DNA from: Pseudomonas fluorescens
GTDB lineage: Bacteria; Pseudomonadota; Gammaproteobacteria; Pseudomonadales; Pseudomonadaceae
Assembly: GCF_902497775.2 (NCBI RefSeq)
Contig: NZ_OZ024668.1
Coordinates: 3,456,326-3,520,325, forward strand
DNA: 64,000 nucleotides
Direction of reading: 5' to 3'
The notes beneath the pieces are model-generated. The model was not told the origin of the DNA and searched no databases. It saw only the letters and a list, made by a program, of their open reading frames with translations. Both the position numbers and the translations under genes were made by a program. This document shows, piece after piece, positions 48,045-58,936 of this stretch (position 1 is the stretch's first letter; every line of letters begins with the position of its first letter).

Positions 48045-49265
48045 ATGCGCCGCGTCGTTATCACTGGTCTGGGCATCGTTTCGTGCCTGGGCAATGACAA
48101 AGAGACCGTCTCCGCCAACCTGCGTGCAAGCCGCCCTGGCATCCGATTCAACCCGGAATATGCCGAAATGGGTCTGCGTAGCCAGGTTTCCGGCTCCATC
48201 GACCTCAACCTCGAAGAACTGATCGACCGTAAAATCTACCGTTTCGTTGGTCACGCCGCAGCCTACGCCTACCTGGCAATGGCTGACGCGATCAAGGACT
48301 CGGGCCTGACCGAAGAGCAGGTCTCCAACCCGCGTACCGGCCTGATCGCAGGCAGCGGCGGCGCCTCGACCCTGAACCAGATGGAAGCGCTGGACATCCT
48401 GCGCGAGAAAGGCGTCAAGCGCGTTGGCCCGTACCGTGTCACCCGGACCATGAGCAGCACCGTTTCGGCGTGCCTGGCCACCCCGTTCAAGATCAAGGGC
48501 CTGAACTACTCCATCGCTTCGGCCTGCGCCACCAGTGCTCACTGCATCGGTACCGCGATGGAACAGATCCAGATGGGCAAGCAGGACATCGTCTTCGCCG
48601 GTGGCGGTGAAGAAGAGCACTGGAGCCAGTCGTTCCTGTTCGACGCCATGGGCGCCCTGTCCAGCAAGCGCAACGACACCCCGGAAAAAGCCTCCCGCGC
48701 CTATGACGCCGACCGTGATGGCTTCGTCATCGCCGGCGGTGGCGGTATGGTCGTGGTTGAAGAGCTGGAACACGCTCTGGCCCGCGGCGCCAAGATCTAC
48801 GCCGAAATCGTCGGCTACGGCGCTACTTCCGATGGCTACGACATGGTCGCGCCAAGCGGCGAAGGCGCCATCCGCTGCATGCAGATGGCCATGTCCACCG
48901 TCGACACCCCGATCGACTACCTGAACACCCACGGCACCTCGACCCCGGTTGGCGACGTTGCCGAAATGAAGGGCGTTCGCGAAGTGTTCGGCGACAAGGC
49001 GCCAGCCATCAGCTCGACCAAGAGCCTGTCCGGTCACTCCCTGGGCGCCGCTGGCGTTCACGAAGCGATCTACTGCATGCTGATGATGGAAGGCAACTTC
49101 ATTGCCGGCTCCGCCAACATCGATGAACTGGACCCGGAAGTAGCCGATCTGCCGGTACTGACCCAGTCCCAGGAAAACGCCAAGATCGATACCGTGATGA
49201 GCAACAGCTTCGGTTTCGGCGGCACCAACGCCACCCTGGTGCTCAAGCGCTGGGCAGGCAAGTAA
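48045..49265 (+). CDS. fabB: 3-oxoacyl-ACP synthase I FabB
   Basis: A 406-residue condensing enzyme that elongates cis-3-decenoyl-ACP. The catalytic triad is visible: Cys161 (SACATSAH), His296 (THGTST) and His331 (SGHSLGA), with the glycine-rich [15 protein letters not shown] near the C-terminus. Standard length; operon with fabA and a strong terminator after it. Confidence 0.99.
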   Translation: MRRVVITGLGIVSCLGNDKETVSANLRASRPGIRFNPEYAEMGLRSQVSGSIDLNLEELIDRKIYRFVGHAAAYAYLAMADAIKDSGLTEEQVSNPRTGLIAGSGGASTLNQMEALDILREKGVKRVGPYRVTRTMSSTVSACLATPFKIKGLNYSIASACATSAHCIGTAMEQIQMGKQDIVFAGGGEEEHWSQSFLFDAMGALSSKRNDTPEKASRAYDADRDGFVIAGGGGMVVVEELEHALARGAKIYAEIVGYGATSDGYDMVAPSGEGAIRCMQMAMSTVDTPIDYLNTHGTSTPVGDVAEMKGVREVFGDKAPAISSTKSLSGHSLGAAGVHEAIYCMLMMEGNFIAGSANIDELDPEVADLPVLTQSQENAKIDTVMSNSFGFGGTNATLVLKRWAGK

Positions 49266-49286
49266 GGGCTAGCCCCTTATGCTCGA

Positions 49287-49313
49287 ACGCCCCGACTGGT
49301 CGGGGCGTTTTTG
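49287..49313 (+). terminator. Rho-independent terminator of fabAB
   Basis: Stem AACGCCCCGAC/GTCGGGGCGTT with a short loop (TG) followed by TTTTTG. Confidence 0.9.
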
Positions 49314-49337
49314 TTTGTGCCAGCGCGGGTCCTGTGC

Positions 49338-49384
49338 CGATCTTGTGGGAGCGGCGGTGCGACGACTCGACTTGACCCGCGATG
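49338..49384. repeat. REP-like intergenic repeat
   Basis: The stretch beginning TGTGGGAGCGGCGGTGCGAC and ending near ACCCGCGATG is characteristic of repeated intergenic palindromes of the P. putida lineage. It lies between the fabAB terminator and the convergent chemoreceptor gene. Recognition is from memory of such repeats. Confidence 0.5.
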
Positions 49385-49386
49385 CG

Positions 49387-51012
49387 TTACACCGAAAACC
49401 GCCCCACCAGCCCATTGAGCTCAATCGCCAGCTGCGACAACGCCTGGCTCGCCGCATTGGTCTGATTGGCCCCCGCCGAGGTCTGCATGGCCAGGTCGCG
49501 GATATTGGTCAGGTTGCGATCCACCTCTCGCGCCACCTGCGCCTGCTGCTCCGAGGCACTGGCAATCACCAGGTTGCGCTCGTTGATCAGGCTGATGGCC
49601 GTGGCAATCTCCTCCAGCGCCGCACCGGCAGCATGGGCGCCTTCCAGGGTACCGCGCGCCCGCTCGTTGGTCTGCTGCATGCCCTCGACCGCGCGATTGG
49701 TGCCTTGCTGAATGCCATCGATCATCTGCTCGATCTCGCGGGTCGATTGCTGAGTGCGATGAGCCAGCGCCCGGACTTCATCAGCCACCACAGCAAAACC
49801 ACGCCCGGCATCACCCGCTCGCGCGGCTTCGATCGCAGCGTTAAGGGCCAGCAGGTTGGTCTGTTCGGCAATCGCACCGATCACATCCAACACCTTGGTA
49901 ATACCGTGGACTTGCTGCGCCAGTTGCCCGACCTCTTCAGCGTTGGCAGTGACACCGGCCGCCAGGTCTTCGATCGAGGTCACAGTCCGGCGCACCTGCT
50001 CGCGCCCTTGACGGGCGATGCGGTCCGACTCACGCGAGGCTTCGGAAGTGGCCACGGCATTGCTCGCCACCTCCTCCACCGCCGCGGTCATCTGGTTGAC
50101 GGCAGTCGCCGCCTGTTCGATTTCCTGACTCTGCTGCATCAGCCCGCGAGTAGCATCTTCGGTCACTGCGCTGAGCTCTTCGGAGGCCGAGGCCAACTGG
50201 TTAGATGAATCGGAGATACGTCCAATGGTATCGCGCAGGCTCTGCTGCATCTGTTTCAGGGCGGCAAGCAAACGCGCTGGCTCATCCTTGCCCTGCACCG
50301 AAATCTGCGGGGTCAGGTCGCCGGTGGCCACCACCTCGGCCACCTGCAGCGATTGCGCCAGCGGCCGGACGATACTGCGGGTCAGGGTCAGGGCCAGTAC
50401 CACAGTGAGCGCCACGGCGGCGATCAATAAGCCGACCACCCAGATCCGCGCCTCTTTGTAGACAACCTCGGCAAGGTCGGTCGCGGTGTTGGCATGATGG
50501 TTATTCAGCGCGATCAGCTCGTTGAGGCTGGCGGTCATCTGGTCGGCGAGCTGGTTCATCTCGCCATTGACCATGGCGACCGCCTCTTCCAGCCGGTGCT
50601 CGGTGGACAGCTGGACCACCTGAGCCTGCAGCTTGAGGTAGCGCTGCTCCAGGCTCAGGTAGCGGTCGAACAGGGTCTGTTCTTCAGGCAGGACGATCAG
50701 CGCCTGGTACCTCTGCTGGGCCTTGTCCAGACCGGACTTGATCTCGTCGATGCGCGCCTTGTTCTGCTCCAGGGCCGCAGCATCACGATTGACCAGCAGA
50801 CGCAGGGTTAAGGCGCGGATGCGCAGCATGTCCTGGGTCATCTGGCCGACCGAAATTACGCTGGGCAACCAGTTGCTGTCGACCTGCTCGGACTGCTGGC
50901 GCATGCTGGTCATCTGCATCAGGGCAAAAACGCCCAGGGCAAACACCAGCGCCGCCACCAGACCAAAACCCAGGCCGGCCCTGGGCGCGATATTCATGCT
51001 TCTCAAGCTCAT
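49387..51012 (-). CDS. Methyl-accepting chemotaxis protein
   Basis: A 541-residue inner-membrane chemoreceptor. First membrane segment at about residues 12-34, a four-helix-bundle periplasmic sensor (35-190), second segment at about 191-212, and HAMP (213-265). The cytoplasmic signalling domain has the highly conserved hairpin [20 protein letters not shown] and flanking methylation helices. No C-terminal CheR-binding pentapeptide. Ligand unknown. Its place next to fabB matches P. aeruginosa gene order. Confidence 0.94.
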   Translation of the reverse strand: MSLRSMNIAPRAGLGFGLVAALVFALGVFALMQMTSMRQQSEQVDSNWLPSVISVGQMTQDMLRIRALTLRLLVNRDAAALEQNKARIDEIKSGLDKAQQRYQALIVLPEEQTLFDRYLSLEQRYLKLQAQVVQLSTEHRLEEAVAMVNGEMNQLADQMTASLNELIALNNHHANTATDLAEVVYKEARIWVVGLLIAAVALTVVLALTLTRSIVRPLAQSLQVAEVVATGDLTPQISVQGKDEPARLLAALKQMQQSLRDTIGRISDSSNQLASASEELSAVTEDATRGLMQQSQEIEQAATAVNQMTAAVEEVASNAVATSEASRESDRIARQGREQVRRTVTSIEDLAAGVTANAEEVGQLAQQVHGITKVLDVIGAIAEQTNLLALNAAIEAARAGDAGRGFAVVADEVRALAHRTQQSTREIEQMIDGIQQGTNRAVEGMQQTNERARGTLEGAHAAGAALEEIATAISLINERNLVIASASEQQAQVAREVDRNLTNIRDLAMQTSAGANQTNAASQALSQLAIELNGLVGRFSV

Positions 51013-51151
51013 CTTCTGGCTCCCTCCAAAAGCGCTGCAAAACAGTGCAGCAGTCCTTGCTTCTAGACGGTATCGGCCTGGAGAAAATTTGCGTAAGACG
51101 AAAACGTGATATCAAAAGGCCTTATGATCGCGACGCCACGGCCACCCTGCC

Positions 51152-51616
51152 TCAACGCACGGTAAAGCGTTGCTCGGCCAGCAGGCGATCGCCCTGGAAG
51201 ACCATGAAATGCCACTGCCCCGGCACCACTTCGTGATTTTCGCTGAACTCATAGGCCATGACGTCCTGGGCCGCGCCCGGCACCAGCTTTTGCACCACCT
51301 CGAACTTGTCGTGGCGCTTGCCGTCGGGCGTACGCACCCCAGGGGTGAGGTACAGCAGGGTCAGCGGCGTGTCTTCGGCCACCTTGCCTTGCAGGCGGTA
51401 GCGCATGCCGAACTTGCTGCCCAGGCGCGCCGGGATTTCATCGGTTTGCTGGAGGGTCTGGTTGCTCTGGGTCAGCACCCGTTCGCCCGGCTGGAAATTC
51501 TGGTGGCGGGTTTCGAACAGGCCGTACTCGACCGGCCCCTCGACACGAACCTCGGCGCTGGCCATCGCACTAACCAGCAACAGCCCGCACAGGGCGCTGA
51601 AACGACATGGGAACAT
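51152..51616 (-). CDS. DUF3859 exported protein
   Basis: A 154-residue protein with signal peptide (ALCGLLLVSAMASA) starting MFPCRFS, preceded by GGAGTG. The mature part (EVRVEGPVEYGLFETRHQ, GQWHFMVFQGDRLLAEQRFTV) matches the DUF3859 pattern of small beta-rich periplasmic proteins. Function unknown. Monocistronic by its spacing. Confidence 0.82.
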   Translation of the reverse strand: MFPCRFSALCGLLLVSAMASAEVRVEGPVEYGLFETRHQNFQPGERVLTQSNQTLQQTDEIPARLGSKFGMRYRLQGKVAEDTPLTLLYLTPGVRTPDGKRHDKFEVVQKLVPGAAQDVMAYEFSENHEVVPGQWHFMVFQGDRLLAEQRFTVR

Positions 51617-51682
51617 AGTGCACTCCATCAGGTTGATGGCGGCAGGCTATGACGCGGGCATGACAAGCTGATGACAGTGCTG

Positions 51683-52690
51683 TCACTTGCGCACTTTGGG
51701 CAGCACAGCCAGAAAGTTGTCGCGGGCGACCTTTTGCGCCACATCGCCAGGCAAGGCATCCAGAAACGGATCAAAGCCATGCAGCTGCTCACCCAGGCTG
51801 TTGAAGCGCCCGACCACGTCGGAGCCGAGCATGAAGCGCTCCGGGAAGCGTTTGACCAGCGCCAGCCACTCAGGCCTGGGGTTGCCCTTCTCGTCCAGCA
51901 GATAAGGCTGCAGCACGCTCCAGGACAGGTCTATGTACAGGTTCGGGTAATCCTCGAGCATCCGCGACAGCGTCGGCAGCAAAAAATCCAGCTGCGTCTG
52001 GTGGCGATGGATCTCCATGCTGGTACCGGCGTGAGCCCAAATGAAGCGGGTATGCGGATGATTGCGCAGCGGCTCTTCGATTTCCGCCAGGTACAGCGGA
52101 TTGCGCTCTCGCTTGGAGGTGATGTTGGAATGGATCAGCACCGGCAGGTCCTGTTCGGCGGCCAGGTGATAGATGCGGGTCATGGCCTCGTTGTTGGCCC
52201 TGGGTATATCGCCGCTGGTCAGCGCAGTGAGGTCATCATGGCGGGTGAACACCTCGCCGATGCCCTGCCACAGGCCCGGGTGCAGCTCGAGCATGCGCTC
52301 GATGTGGGCCACAGCATTCTTGTCGACCGGGTTGAAGCCGGTAAGGAACGGATGAAAACGCTGGCGCTGGGCGGGGCTGAGCTGCTCCAGGGCCGCCGCG
52401 ACATAGATATCGGTGGCGCTGTACCAATAGGCATCGGCATCGTCGCCTGCGTAGTATCGCGGGCGCTTGGGCTCATCCTCATGCCATTTTTTGGCCACCG
52501 GAATGCCGGAGATCATCGACTGGTCGATACGCGCCTCATCCATGGCCTTGAGCAAGGCATCCATGCCGGCGGTTTCCTGGAAGAAGTCGACGTAATGCAG
52601 GTGGGCATCACTGTAGTGGTATTCGCGCGCCTGCGCCGCCTCAAGCGACACCCCCAGCAACAGCACCCAGCCCAGACACCTGGCAATCAT
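51683..52690 (-). CDS. Amidohydrolase-family metal-dependent hydrolase, exported
   Basis: A 335-residue protein with a signal peptide (CLGWVLLLGVSLEAAQA), so periplasmic. The amidohydrolase-2 type TIM barrel shows metal-site motifs DAHLHY near residue 28, LIHSNI mid-protein, FIWAHAGTS and MLGSDVVG. Substrate unknown; periplasmic location is unusual for this superfamily. The following 51-nt gap separates it from the divergent pirin gene. Confidence 0.85.
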   Translation of the reverse strand: MIARCLGWVLLLGVSLEAAQAREYHYSDAHLHYVDFFQETAGMDALLKAMDEARIDQSMISGIPVAKKWHEDEPKRPRYYAGDDADAYWYSATDIYVAAALEQLSPAQRQRFHPFLTGFNPVDKNAVAHIERMLELHPGLWQGIGEVFTRHDDLTALTSGDIPRANNEAMTRIYHLAAEQDLPVLIHSNITSKRERNPLYLAEIEEPLRNHPHTRFIWAHAGTSMEIHRHQTQLDFLLPTLSRMLEDYPNLYIDLSWSVLQPYLLDEKGNPRPEWLALVKRFPERFMLGSDVVGRFNSLGEQLHGFDPFLDALPGDVAQKVARDNFLAVLPKVRK

Positions 52691-52794
52691 CTCGCATTCC
52701 TTTTGGCCGATTCAGACAGGGTAGACCGAGCTGAACACACAGCAGTTCAGCAGGTTATGCTACAAGAACTTTCCCTCCTGGCCTGGAGCACACC

Positions 52795-53655
52795 GTGAGC
52801 CTTCCCTTGGTCATCCGCCCTCGCGCCGAATCGGTCGAAGGCCAACCTATCCTGCGTCCCCTGCCTTCGGCCCAGTGCCGCAGCGTCGGGCCGTTCGTGT
52901 TCTTCGACCACATGCTCGAAACCGACTACCCGGCCGGGCGCGGCATGAACATTCGCCAGCATCCGCATATCGGCCTGTCGACCCTCACCTACCTGTTCGA
53001 GGGCGAGATCCAGCACAAGGACAGCCTGGGCTCGGATCAACGGGTCAAGGCCGGTGAAGTCAGCTGGATGACCGCTGGCAGCGCCATTGCCCATGTCGAG
53101 CGCACCCCATCCGACTTGCTGACGCAGAGCTTGCGCCTGCATGGCTTGCAGGTGTGGCTGGCCTCACCCAAGAAGCACGAGCAAGGTCCTGGGCACTACA
53201 GCCATCACCCGGCGGCGAGCTTGCCGGTCAGTGACAGCCTGGGGGTCAGTATTCGCATGATTGCCGGCAACGGTTTTTGCCTGCAATCGCCGGTGCCGGT
53301 GCTGTCGCCGACCCTGTATGCGCTGGTACAGATGCGGGCGGCCACAACCCTGACGGTGCCCACCGAGCATGTCGAGCGTGCGTTGTATGTACTGGATGGC
53401 GAAGTCAGCCTGAACGACGAGGCAGTCGAACCCTGCAGCCTGGTGGTATTGCCGCCCGGTGAAGAGATGAGCCTGTATGCCGACAGCGAGAGTCAGCTGG
53501 TGCTGTTTGGCGGGGCGCCGCTGGACGGACCGCGGCGGATGAACTGGAATTTCGTTGCCAGTGACCCGGCGTTGATCGAACAGGCGCGGGCACGCTGGGC
53601 GGCCGGGGATTGGCCGACGGTGCCGGGGGAAACCGAGCGGATCGAGTTGCCTTGA
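52795..53655 (+). CDS. Pirin family protein
   Basis: A 286-residue bicupin. The N-terminal domain has the metal-binding pattern NIRQHPHIGLSTLTYLFEGE and, later, AIAHVERTP (second His and Glu). The C-terminal domain has the pirin_C pattern with the ERALYVLDGEVSLN repeat. GTG start preceded by GGAG. Bacterial pirins may have quercetinase activity or bind metabolic enzymes; neither can be read from sequence. Confidence 0.93.
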   Translation: MSLPLVIRPRAESVEGQPILRPLPSAQCRSVGPFVFFDHMLETDYPAGRGMNIRQHPHIGLSTLTYLFEGEIQHKDSLGSDQRVKAGEVSWMTAGSAIAHVERTPSDLLTQSLRLHGLQVWLASPKKHEQGPGHYSHHPAASLPVSDSLGVSIRMIAGNGFCLQSPVPVLSPTLYALVQMRAATTLTVPTEHVERALYVLDGEVSLNDEAVEPCSLVVLPPGEEMSLYADSESQLVLFGGAPLDGPRRMNWNFVASDPALIEQARARWAAGDWPTVPGETERIELP

Positions 53656-53660
53656 GGTTG

Positions 53661-53752
53661 TCGCGACCGCTACGCGGTCGATCGCCGGCAAGGCCGGCTC
53701 CCACAGGGTGGATGCATGCAGGTCCAGTGTAGGAGTCAGCCTTGCTGGCGAC
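53661..53752. repeat. REP-type inverted repeats
   Basis: The sequence contains CGACCGC-TACG-CGGTCG and CGCCGGCAAGGCCGGCTCCCACAG (53661-53706). Facing it is a degenerate partner, TGTAGGAGTCAGCCTTGCTGGCGA (53728-53752). Together they form a pair of extragenic palindromes in the convergent spacer between pirin and the dienelactone-hydrolase-like gene. Confidence 0.75.
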
Positions 53753-53775
53753 GGGCTGCACCGCAGCCCCCTCAC

Positions 53776-54501
53776 TCAGCGCTGGAACACTTCATCGAGC
53801 AGATTGAACATCGCCCGGAACGCGCGCTTGGATGTGCGGGCGTCGTACTTCATTTTGCCGGGAACGTTCGCCGCCGTATCGGTGAACGAATGCACCGCGC
53901 CGCCATAGCTGATCAATTGCCAATCGACCTTGGCCGCGTCCATCTCGGCTTCGAACGCCGGCAACTGCGCCTTGGGCACGAACGGGTCGGCCGCACCATG
54001 CAGCACCAGCATCGAGGCCTTGACCTTGCCCTCTTCAGCCGGCAGCGGCGTATCCAGGGTGCCGTGGAACGACACCGCGGCCAGCAAGCGGGCATCTTCG
54101 CGGGCCAGCTCCAAGGCGCAGCAACCGCCGAAGCAGAAGCCGAAAGTGGCCAGCTTGCCCGGCTCCAATACCGCCTTCGACTGCCCCAGCAACTGGTCCA
54201 GTGCCGCCTTCAGGCGCTTGCGCAGCTCGACGCGGTCATCCTTCAGCGGCGTCATCGCCGCACCGGCTTCGTCCATGTTCGACGGGCGCAGGGTCTGGCC
54301 GTAGAGGTCGGCCAGCAACACCACATAACCCTGGGCGGCAACTTCGCGGGCGATACGCTCGGCACCCTCGCCCACCCCCATCCAGTTTGGCGCCATCAGC
54401 AGCCCGGGCTGCTCGCGGGCGCCCTGGGTAAAGAACAAGCGGCTCTCATAGGCTTTGCCGGCAACATGATAGACCAGCGATTCGACGGTAACCTTGCTCA
54501 T
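53776..54501 (-). CDS. Dienelactone hydrolase family protein
   Basis: A 241-residue alpha/beta hydrolase with the DLH-type Cys nucleophile elbow GFCFGGCC, Asp in HGAADPFVP and His in GGAVHSFTD. No signal peptide. DLH proteins open dienelactones in aromatic degradation, but no such pathway genes are nearby; a general carboxylesterase role is as likely. Confidence 0.92.
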   Translation of the reverse strand: MSKVTVESLVYHVAGKAYESRLFFTQGAREQPGLLMAPNWMGVGEGAERIAREVAAQGYVVLLADLYGQTLRPSNMDEAGAAMTPLKDDRVELRKRLKAALDQLLGQSKAVLEPGKLATFGFCFGGCCALELAREDARLLAAVSFHGTLDTPLPAEEGKVKASMLVLHGAADPFVPKAQLPAFEAEMDAAKVDWQLISYGGAVHSFTDTAANVPGKMKYDARTSKRAFRAMFNLLDEVFQR

Positions 54502-54522
54502 GCACTCCTCCTTGCACCATGA

Positions 54523-54546
54523 AAAAAGCCCGCCGAAGCGGGCTTT
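54523..54546 (-). terminator. Rho-independent terminator of htpG
   Basis: Stem AAGCCCGC/GCGGGCTT with a CGAA-type loop. On the minus strand TTTTTT follows, 12 nt after the htpG stop. Confidence 0.9.
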
Positions 54547-54557
54547 CCTGCAACTAC

Positions 54558-56462
<1,905 letters not shown>

Positions 56463-56538
56463 GGTCTTCAACACTCCGATCTGATGACAGTTGTCGTTGG
56501 GCAGGCCGGCGGCCTGCTTTCACGGCGGGATGCACAAC

Positions 56539-56566
56539 AGATGGGGGTGGCTTGGGCTATTTCAAG
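56539..56566 (-). promoter_or_regulatory. Sigma32 heat-shock promoter of htpG
   Basis: The minus strand reads CTTGAAA (56560-56566), 13 bp, then CCCCATCT (56539-56546), a full match to the RpoH consensus. The -35 overlaps the last codons of the upstream thioesterase gene, about 77 nt before the htpG start. Confidence 0.85.
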
Positions 56567-57018
56567 GGCGAGGTCATTTCTTCGATCTTGAAATGCGCCC
56601 GTGCCGTGGCAATTGGCTCATCCGGGTCACCCTGCCAGGCGGTGATCGCCACATTGGTCACCCGCCGACCCTGGCGCCACAGCTGACAGCGGGCGTAGGT
56701 GTCGCGGTAGTGGCCAGCGCGCAGGTAGTCGATGGAAAAGTCGATGATCTTCGGAATCGCCGCGCTTTCGCTGAAAATCAGCAGGTACAGCGCCGCCGAC
56801 AGCTCCATGAAGCCTGCGATCACCCCGCCATGAATCGCCGGCAGCAAAGGATTGCCTATGTTGTCCTGGCTGGCCGGCAGGCAAAACAGCAGGTCGTCAC
56901 CCTGGCGGCTGCACTGGATACCAATCAATCCGGCATAAGGGATCAACTGCAGCAGCGGCTCATAATTGCCTTGGGCATGGGCCTGGCGCAGTTGCAGGTG
57001 CACTTCTGGCGGGATCAT
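56557..57018 (-). CDS. PaaI-family hotdog thioesterase (second of tandem pair)
   Basis: A 153-residue hotdog-fold protein (MIPPEVHLQLRQ). The typical motif AIHGGVIAGFMELSAALYL has the HGG pattern and its following acidic residue, and later PKIIDFSIDYLRAGHYRDTYARC. Start coupled to the upstream thioesterase by ATGA. Likely acts on acyl-CoA; substrate unknown. Its 3' end carries the htpG -35 element. Confidence 0.9.
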   Translation of the reverse strand: MIPPEVHLQLRQAHAQGNYEPLLQLIPYAGLIGIQCSRQGDDLLFCLPASQDNIGNPLLPAIHGGVIAGFMELSAALYLLIFSESAAIPKIIDFSIDYLRAGHYRDTYARCQLWRQGRRVTNVAITAWQGDPDEPIATARAHFKIEEMTSPLK

Positions 57019-57491
57019 TGGCCACTCCCCTTGAGCTTGTCGGCAAAATTGAGGCCGCCCTTGATGCCCTTGCCCAGGCGCATGAAGGTGCCCACCACCT
57101 GGGCAATCGGCTGCTCGGGATCGTCCTGATAGGCCACGCCACGGGTAAAAATCACATCGCGGGAAACGCGATAACAATAGGCATGGCCGAAGATATCCTT
57201 GCCAGCTTCGGCCGGGTGCATGTAGTCAATGCGCAGGTCCAGGGTCGGGCAGACCTCGAACTCAGGCAGCGCGCAGAGGGTGGCCATGCCGCAGGTGGTA
57301 TCCATCAAGGTGGTCACCGCCCCGCCGTGCACGGCGCCGGTTTGCGGATTGCCGACAATCCTGGTGGAGTAAGGCAGTATCAGGGTCATGCCCTCGGCAT
57401 CGGCATGATGCACGCGCATCTGCAGTACCTGGCAATGGCGCAATGCCGAAAGAAAACGCTCGGCCATTGCCAGCAAAGAAGTGTCGTTCAT
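57015..57491 (-). CDS. PaaI-family hotdog thioesterase (first of tandem pair)
   Basis: A 158-residue hotdog-fold protein with motif GAVHGGAVTTLMDTTCGMA and LDLRIDYMHPAEAGKDIFGHAYC. The two tandem proteins differ substantially, so they may form a heteromer or have different substrates; this is inference. It heads a two-gene unit. Confidence 0.9.
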   Translation of the reverse strand: MNDTSLLAMAERFLSALRHCQVLQMRVHHADAEGMTLILPYSTRIVGNPQTGAVHGGAVTTLMDTTCGMATLCALPEFEVCPTLDLRIDYMHPAEAGKDIFGHAYCYRVSRDVIFTRGVAYQDDPEQPIAQVVGTFMRLGKGIKGGLNFADKLKGSGQ

Positions 57492-57644
57492 TAGAAAAAA
57501 CTCTCAGGCCATTGAGAACATGCACACAGTCTGGCAAATGTCCATATAGATCCATTTGTTATATATCTGTATTGTGCGCGGAACTTCTACCGGTTACTTG
57601 AGCTCAAAGGAACAAGTAACTTATTCCACAAGGAGAAACACCCC

Positions 57645-57920
57645 ATGCGTAAACCTTTTGCTTTTGCCGTTATGCTCGCCGCTGCTCTGGGCCTGGCCGC
57701 TTGCGATAAAGCCAGCGAAAACAAAGCCCAAGATGCTCAACAACACGCCGAGCAAGCCCAAGAGAAGATGGGTGAAGCTCAGGATAAAGTGAACGAGGCA
57801 GCGAAAGAAAACGCCGAAGCCGCCAAAGATCAGGCCGAAGCGCAACAAAAAGCCGCTGAAGAAGCTGCGAAAGAAGCCGCTCCAGCTGCACCAGCTGCTC
57901 CTGCCGAGCCTGCCAAGTAA
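57645..57920 (+). CDS. Small Ala/Glu/Lys-rich lipoprotein
   Basis: A 91-residue protein with a lipobox (LGLAAC, Cys at residue 20) and then an almost uninterrupted helical, charged Ala/Gln/Glu/Lys sequence that reads as a coiled coil, ending in an Ala/Pro tail. Good ribosome-binding site AAGGAG. Function not recognised; it is monocistronic with a strong terminator, which suggests abundant expression. Reminiscent of small outer-membrane lipoproteins that space the envelope. Confidence 0.8.
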   Translation: MRKPFAFAVMLAAALGLAACDKASENKAQDAQQHAEQAQEKMGEAQDKVNEAAKENAEAAKDQAEAQQKAAEEAAKEAAPAAPAAPAEPAK

Positions 57921-57936
57921 GCACGCCCGCTGGAAT

Positions 57937-57966
57937 AAAAAAAACCCGACGCTGTCGGGTTTTTTT
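57937..57966. terminator. Bidirectional terminator after the small lipoprotein
   Basis: Stem ACCCGAC/GTCGGGT with A- and T-runs of about eight and seven on either side; it also faces the convergent DUF599 gene. Confidence 0.9.
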
Positions 57967-58006
57967 ATGCCTGTGGAATCGGATTAAACGATTCAGTCCA
58001 TGACCG

Positions 58007-58747
58007 TCAGGCGAGGTTCTCTTTGGCCGGCTCCGACGCTGGCGCTTCGGTCGGGGTATAGACCATCACATCGAGCACATCGGAGTGGAATTCCCGGCGA
58101 TAAAGCACCAACACTACCCCGGTACTCATCAACATGAACAACCAGGGGCTGATAAACCAGCAGAGCATGGCCATGCCAAAGTAATAGGAACGCAGGCCAA
58201 AGTTGAACTGGTTGGCCGCCAGGGAAATAACCTTGGCCGCTCTATGGGCAAATGCCTTGCGCTCAAGTTCACTGACGTGGCGCTCGCCGATCATCGGCGC
58301 CGAGCCCACCAACACCGCCGCGAAGTTGTATTGACGCATGCACCAGCTGAAGGTGAAGAAGGCATACACAAACACCATCGCCAGGCACAGCAACTTGATT
58401 TCCGACATGCCCTGGGATGCCTGCTGCACCAACGGCAGGTCCGCCAGCAACGACACCGCACGGTCCGAAGCGCCGAGCACGGTGAGAATGCCGGCAAGGA
58501 TGATCAGGGTGCTGGAGGCAAAGAACGAGGCGTTGCGCTCCAGGTTGCCGATCACGCTGGCATCGGCGATGCGGTTGTCGCGCAGCAGCATGCGGCGCAT
58601 CCAGTCTTCGCGGTACAGGTGCATCACGCTGGCCAGGCACGCGGTATCGCGGCCCTTCCAGGTGGCGTAACGGGTATAACCGCCCCAGCAGACGACAAAC
58701 CAGCAGGCGGCCAGCAGGTGGATCAGATTGCTTTGAATGAAGCTCAT
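58007..58747 (-). CDS. DUF599 membrane protein
   Basis: A 246-residue polytopic inner-membrane protein with about four hydrophobic segments, starting MSFIQSNLIHLLAACW. It carries the DUF599 pattern (GGYTRYATWKG, LERNASFFASSTLIILAGI, FTFSWCMRQYNFAAVLVGSAP). Function unknown. A ten-residue upstream extension was rejected. Confidence 0.88.
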   Translation of the reverse strand: MSFIQSNLIHLLAACWFVVCWGGYTRYATWKGRDTACLASVMHLYREDWMRRMLLRDNRIADASVIGNLERNASFFASSTLIILAGILTVLGASDRAVSLLADLPLVQQASQGMSEIKLLCLAMVFVYAFFTFSWCMRQYNFAAVLVGSAPMIGERHVSELERKAFAHRAAKVISLAANQFNFGLRSYYFGMAMLCWFISPWLFMLMSTGVVLVLYRREFHSDVLDVMVYTPTEAPASEPAKENLA

Positions 58748-58844
58748 GCAAGGTCCTGATAGAAGTTTCGAGCACAATAAAGCCCATTGACCGGCTTTCG
58801 ACGCTTTACCGCAGAAAAAGACACGTCTGCCCTTAAGAAACGAA

Positions 58845-58878
58845 AAAGCCCCGCATCCTTTCGGACACGGGGCTCGGA
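58845..58878 (-). terminator. Terminator of brnQ
   Basis: Stem AGCCCCG/CGGGGCT with loop, followed on the minus strand by TTTTTCG. Confidence 0.8.
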
Positions 58879-58936
58879 ATCTGCCGTGACGGTCACCCTG
58901 TTGGCTTGTGGCCGGCGTCCGTCACCTGGCCAATTC

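Noticed and set aside
53776..54501. Assignment of the dienelactone hydrolase-like protein to chlorocatechol degradation
   Set aside because: No aromatic ring-cleavage or muconate genes are in the window; only the fold and catalytic Cys can be supported.
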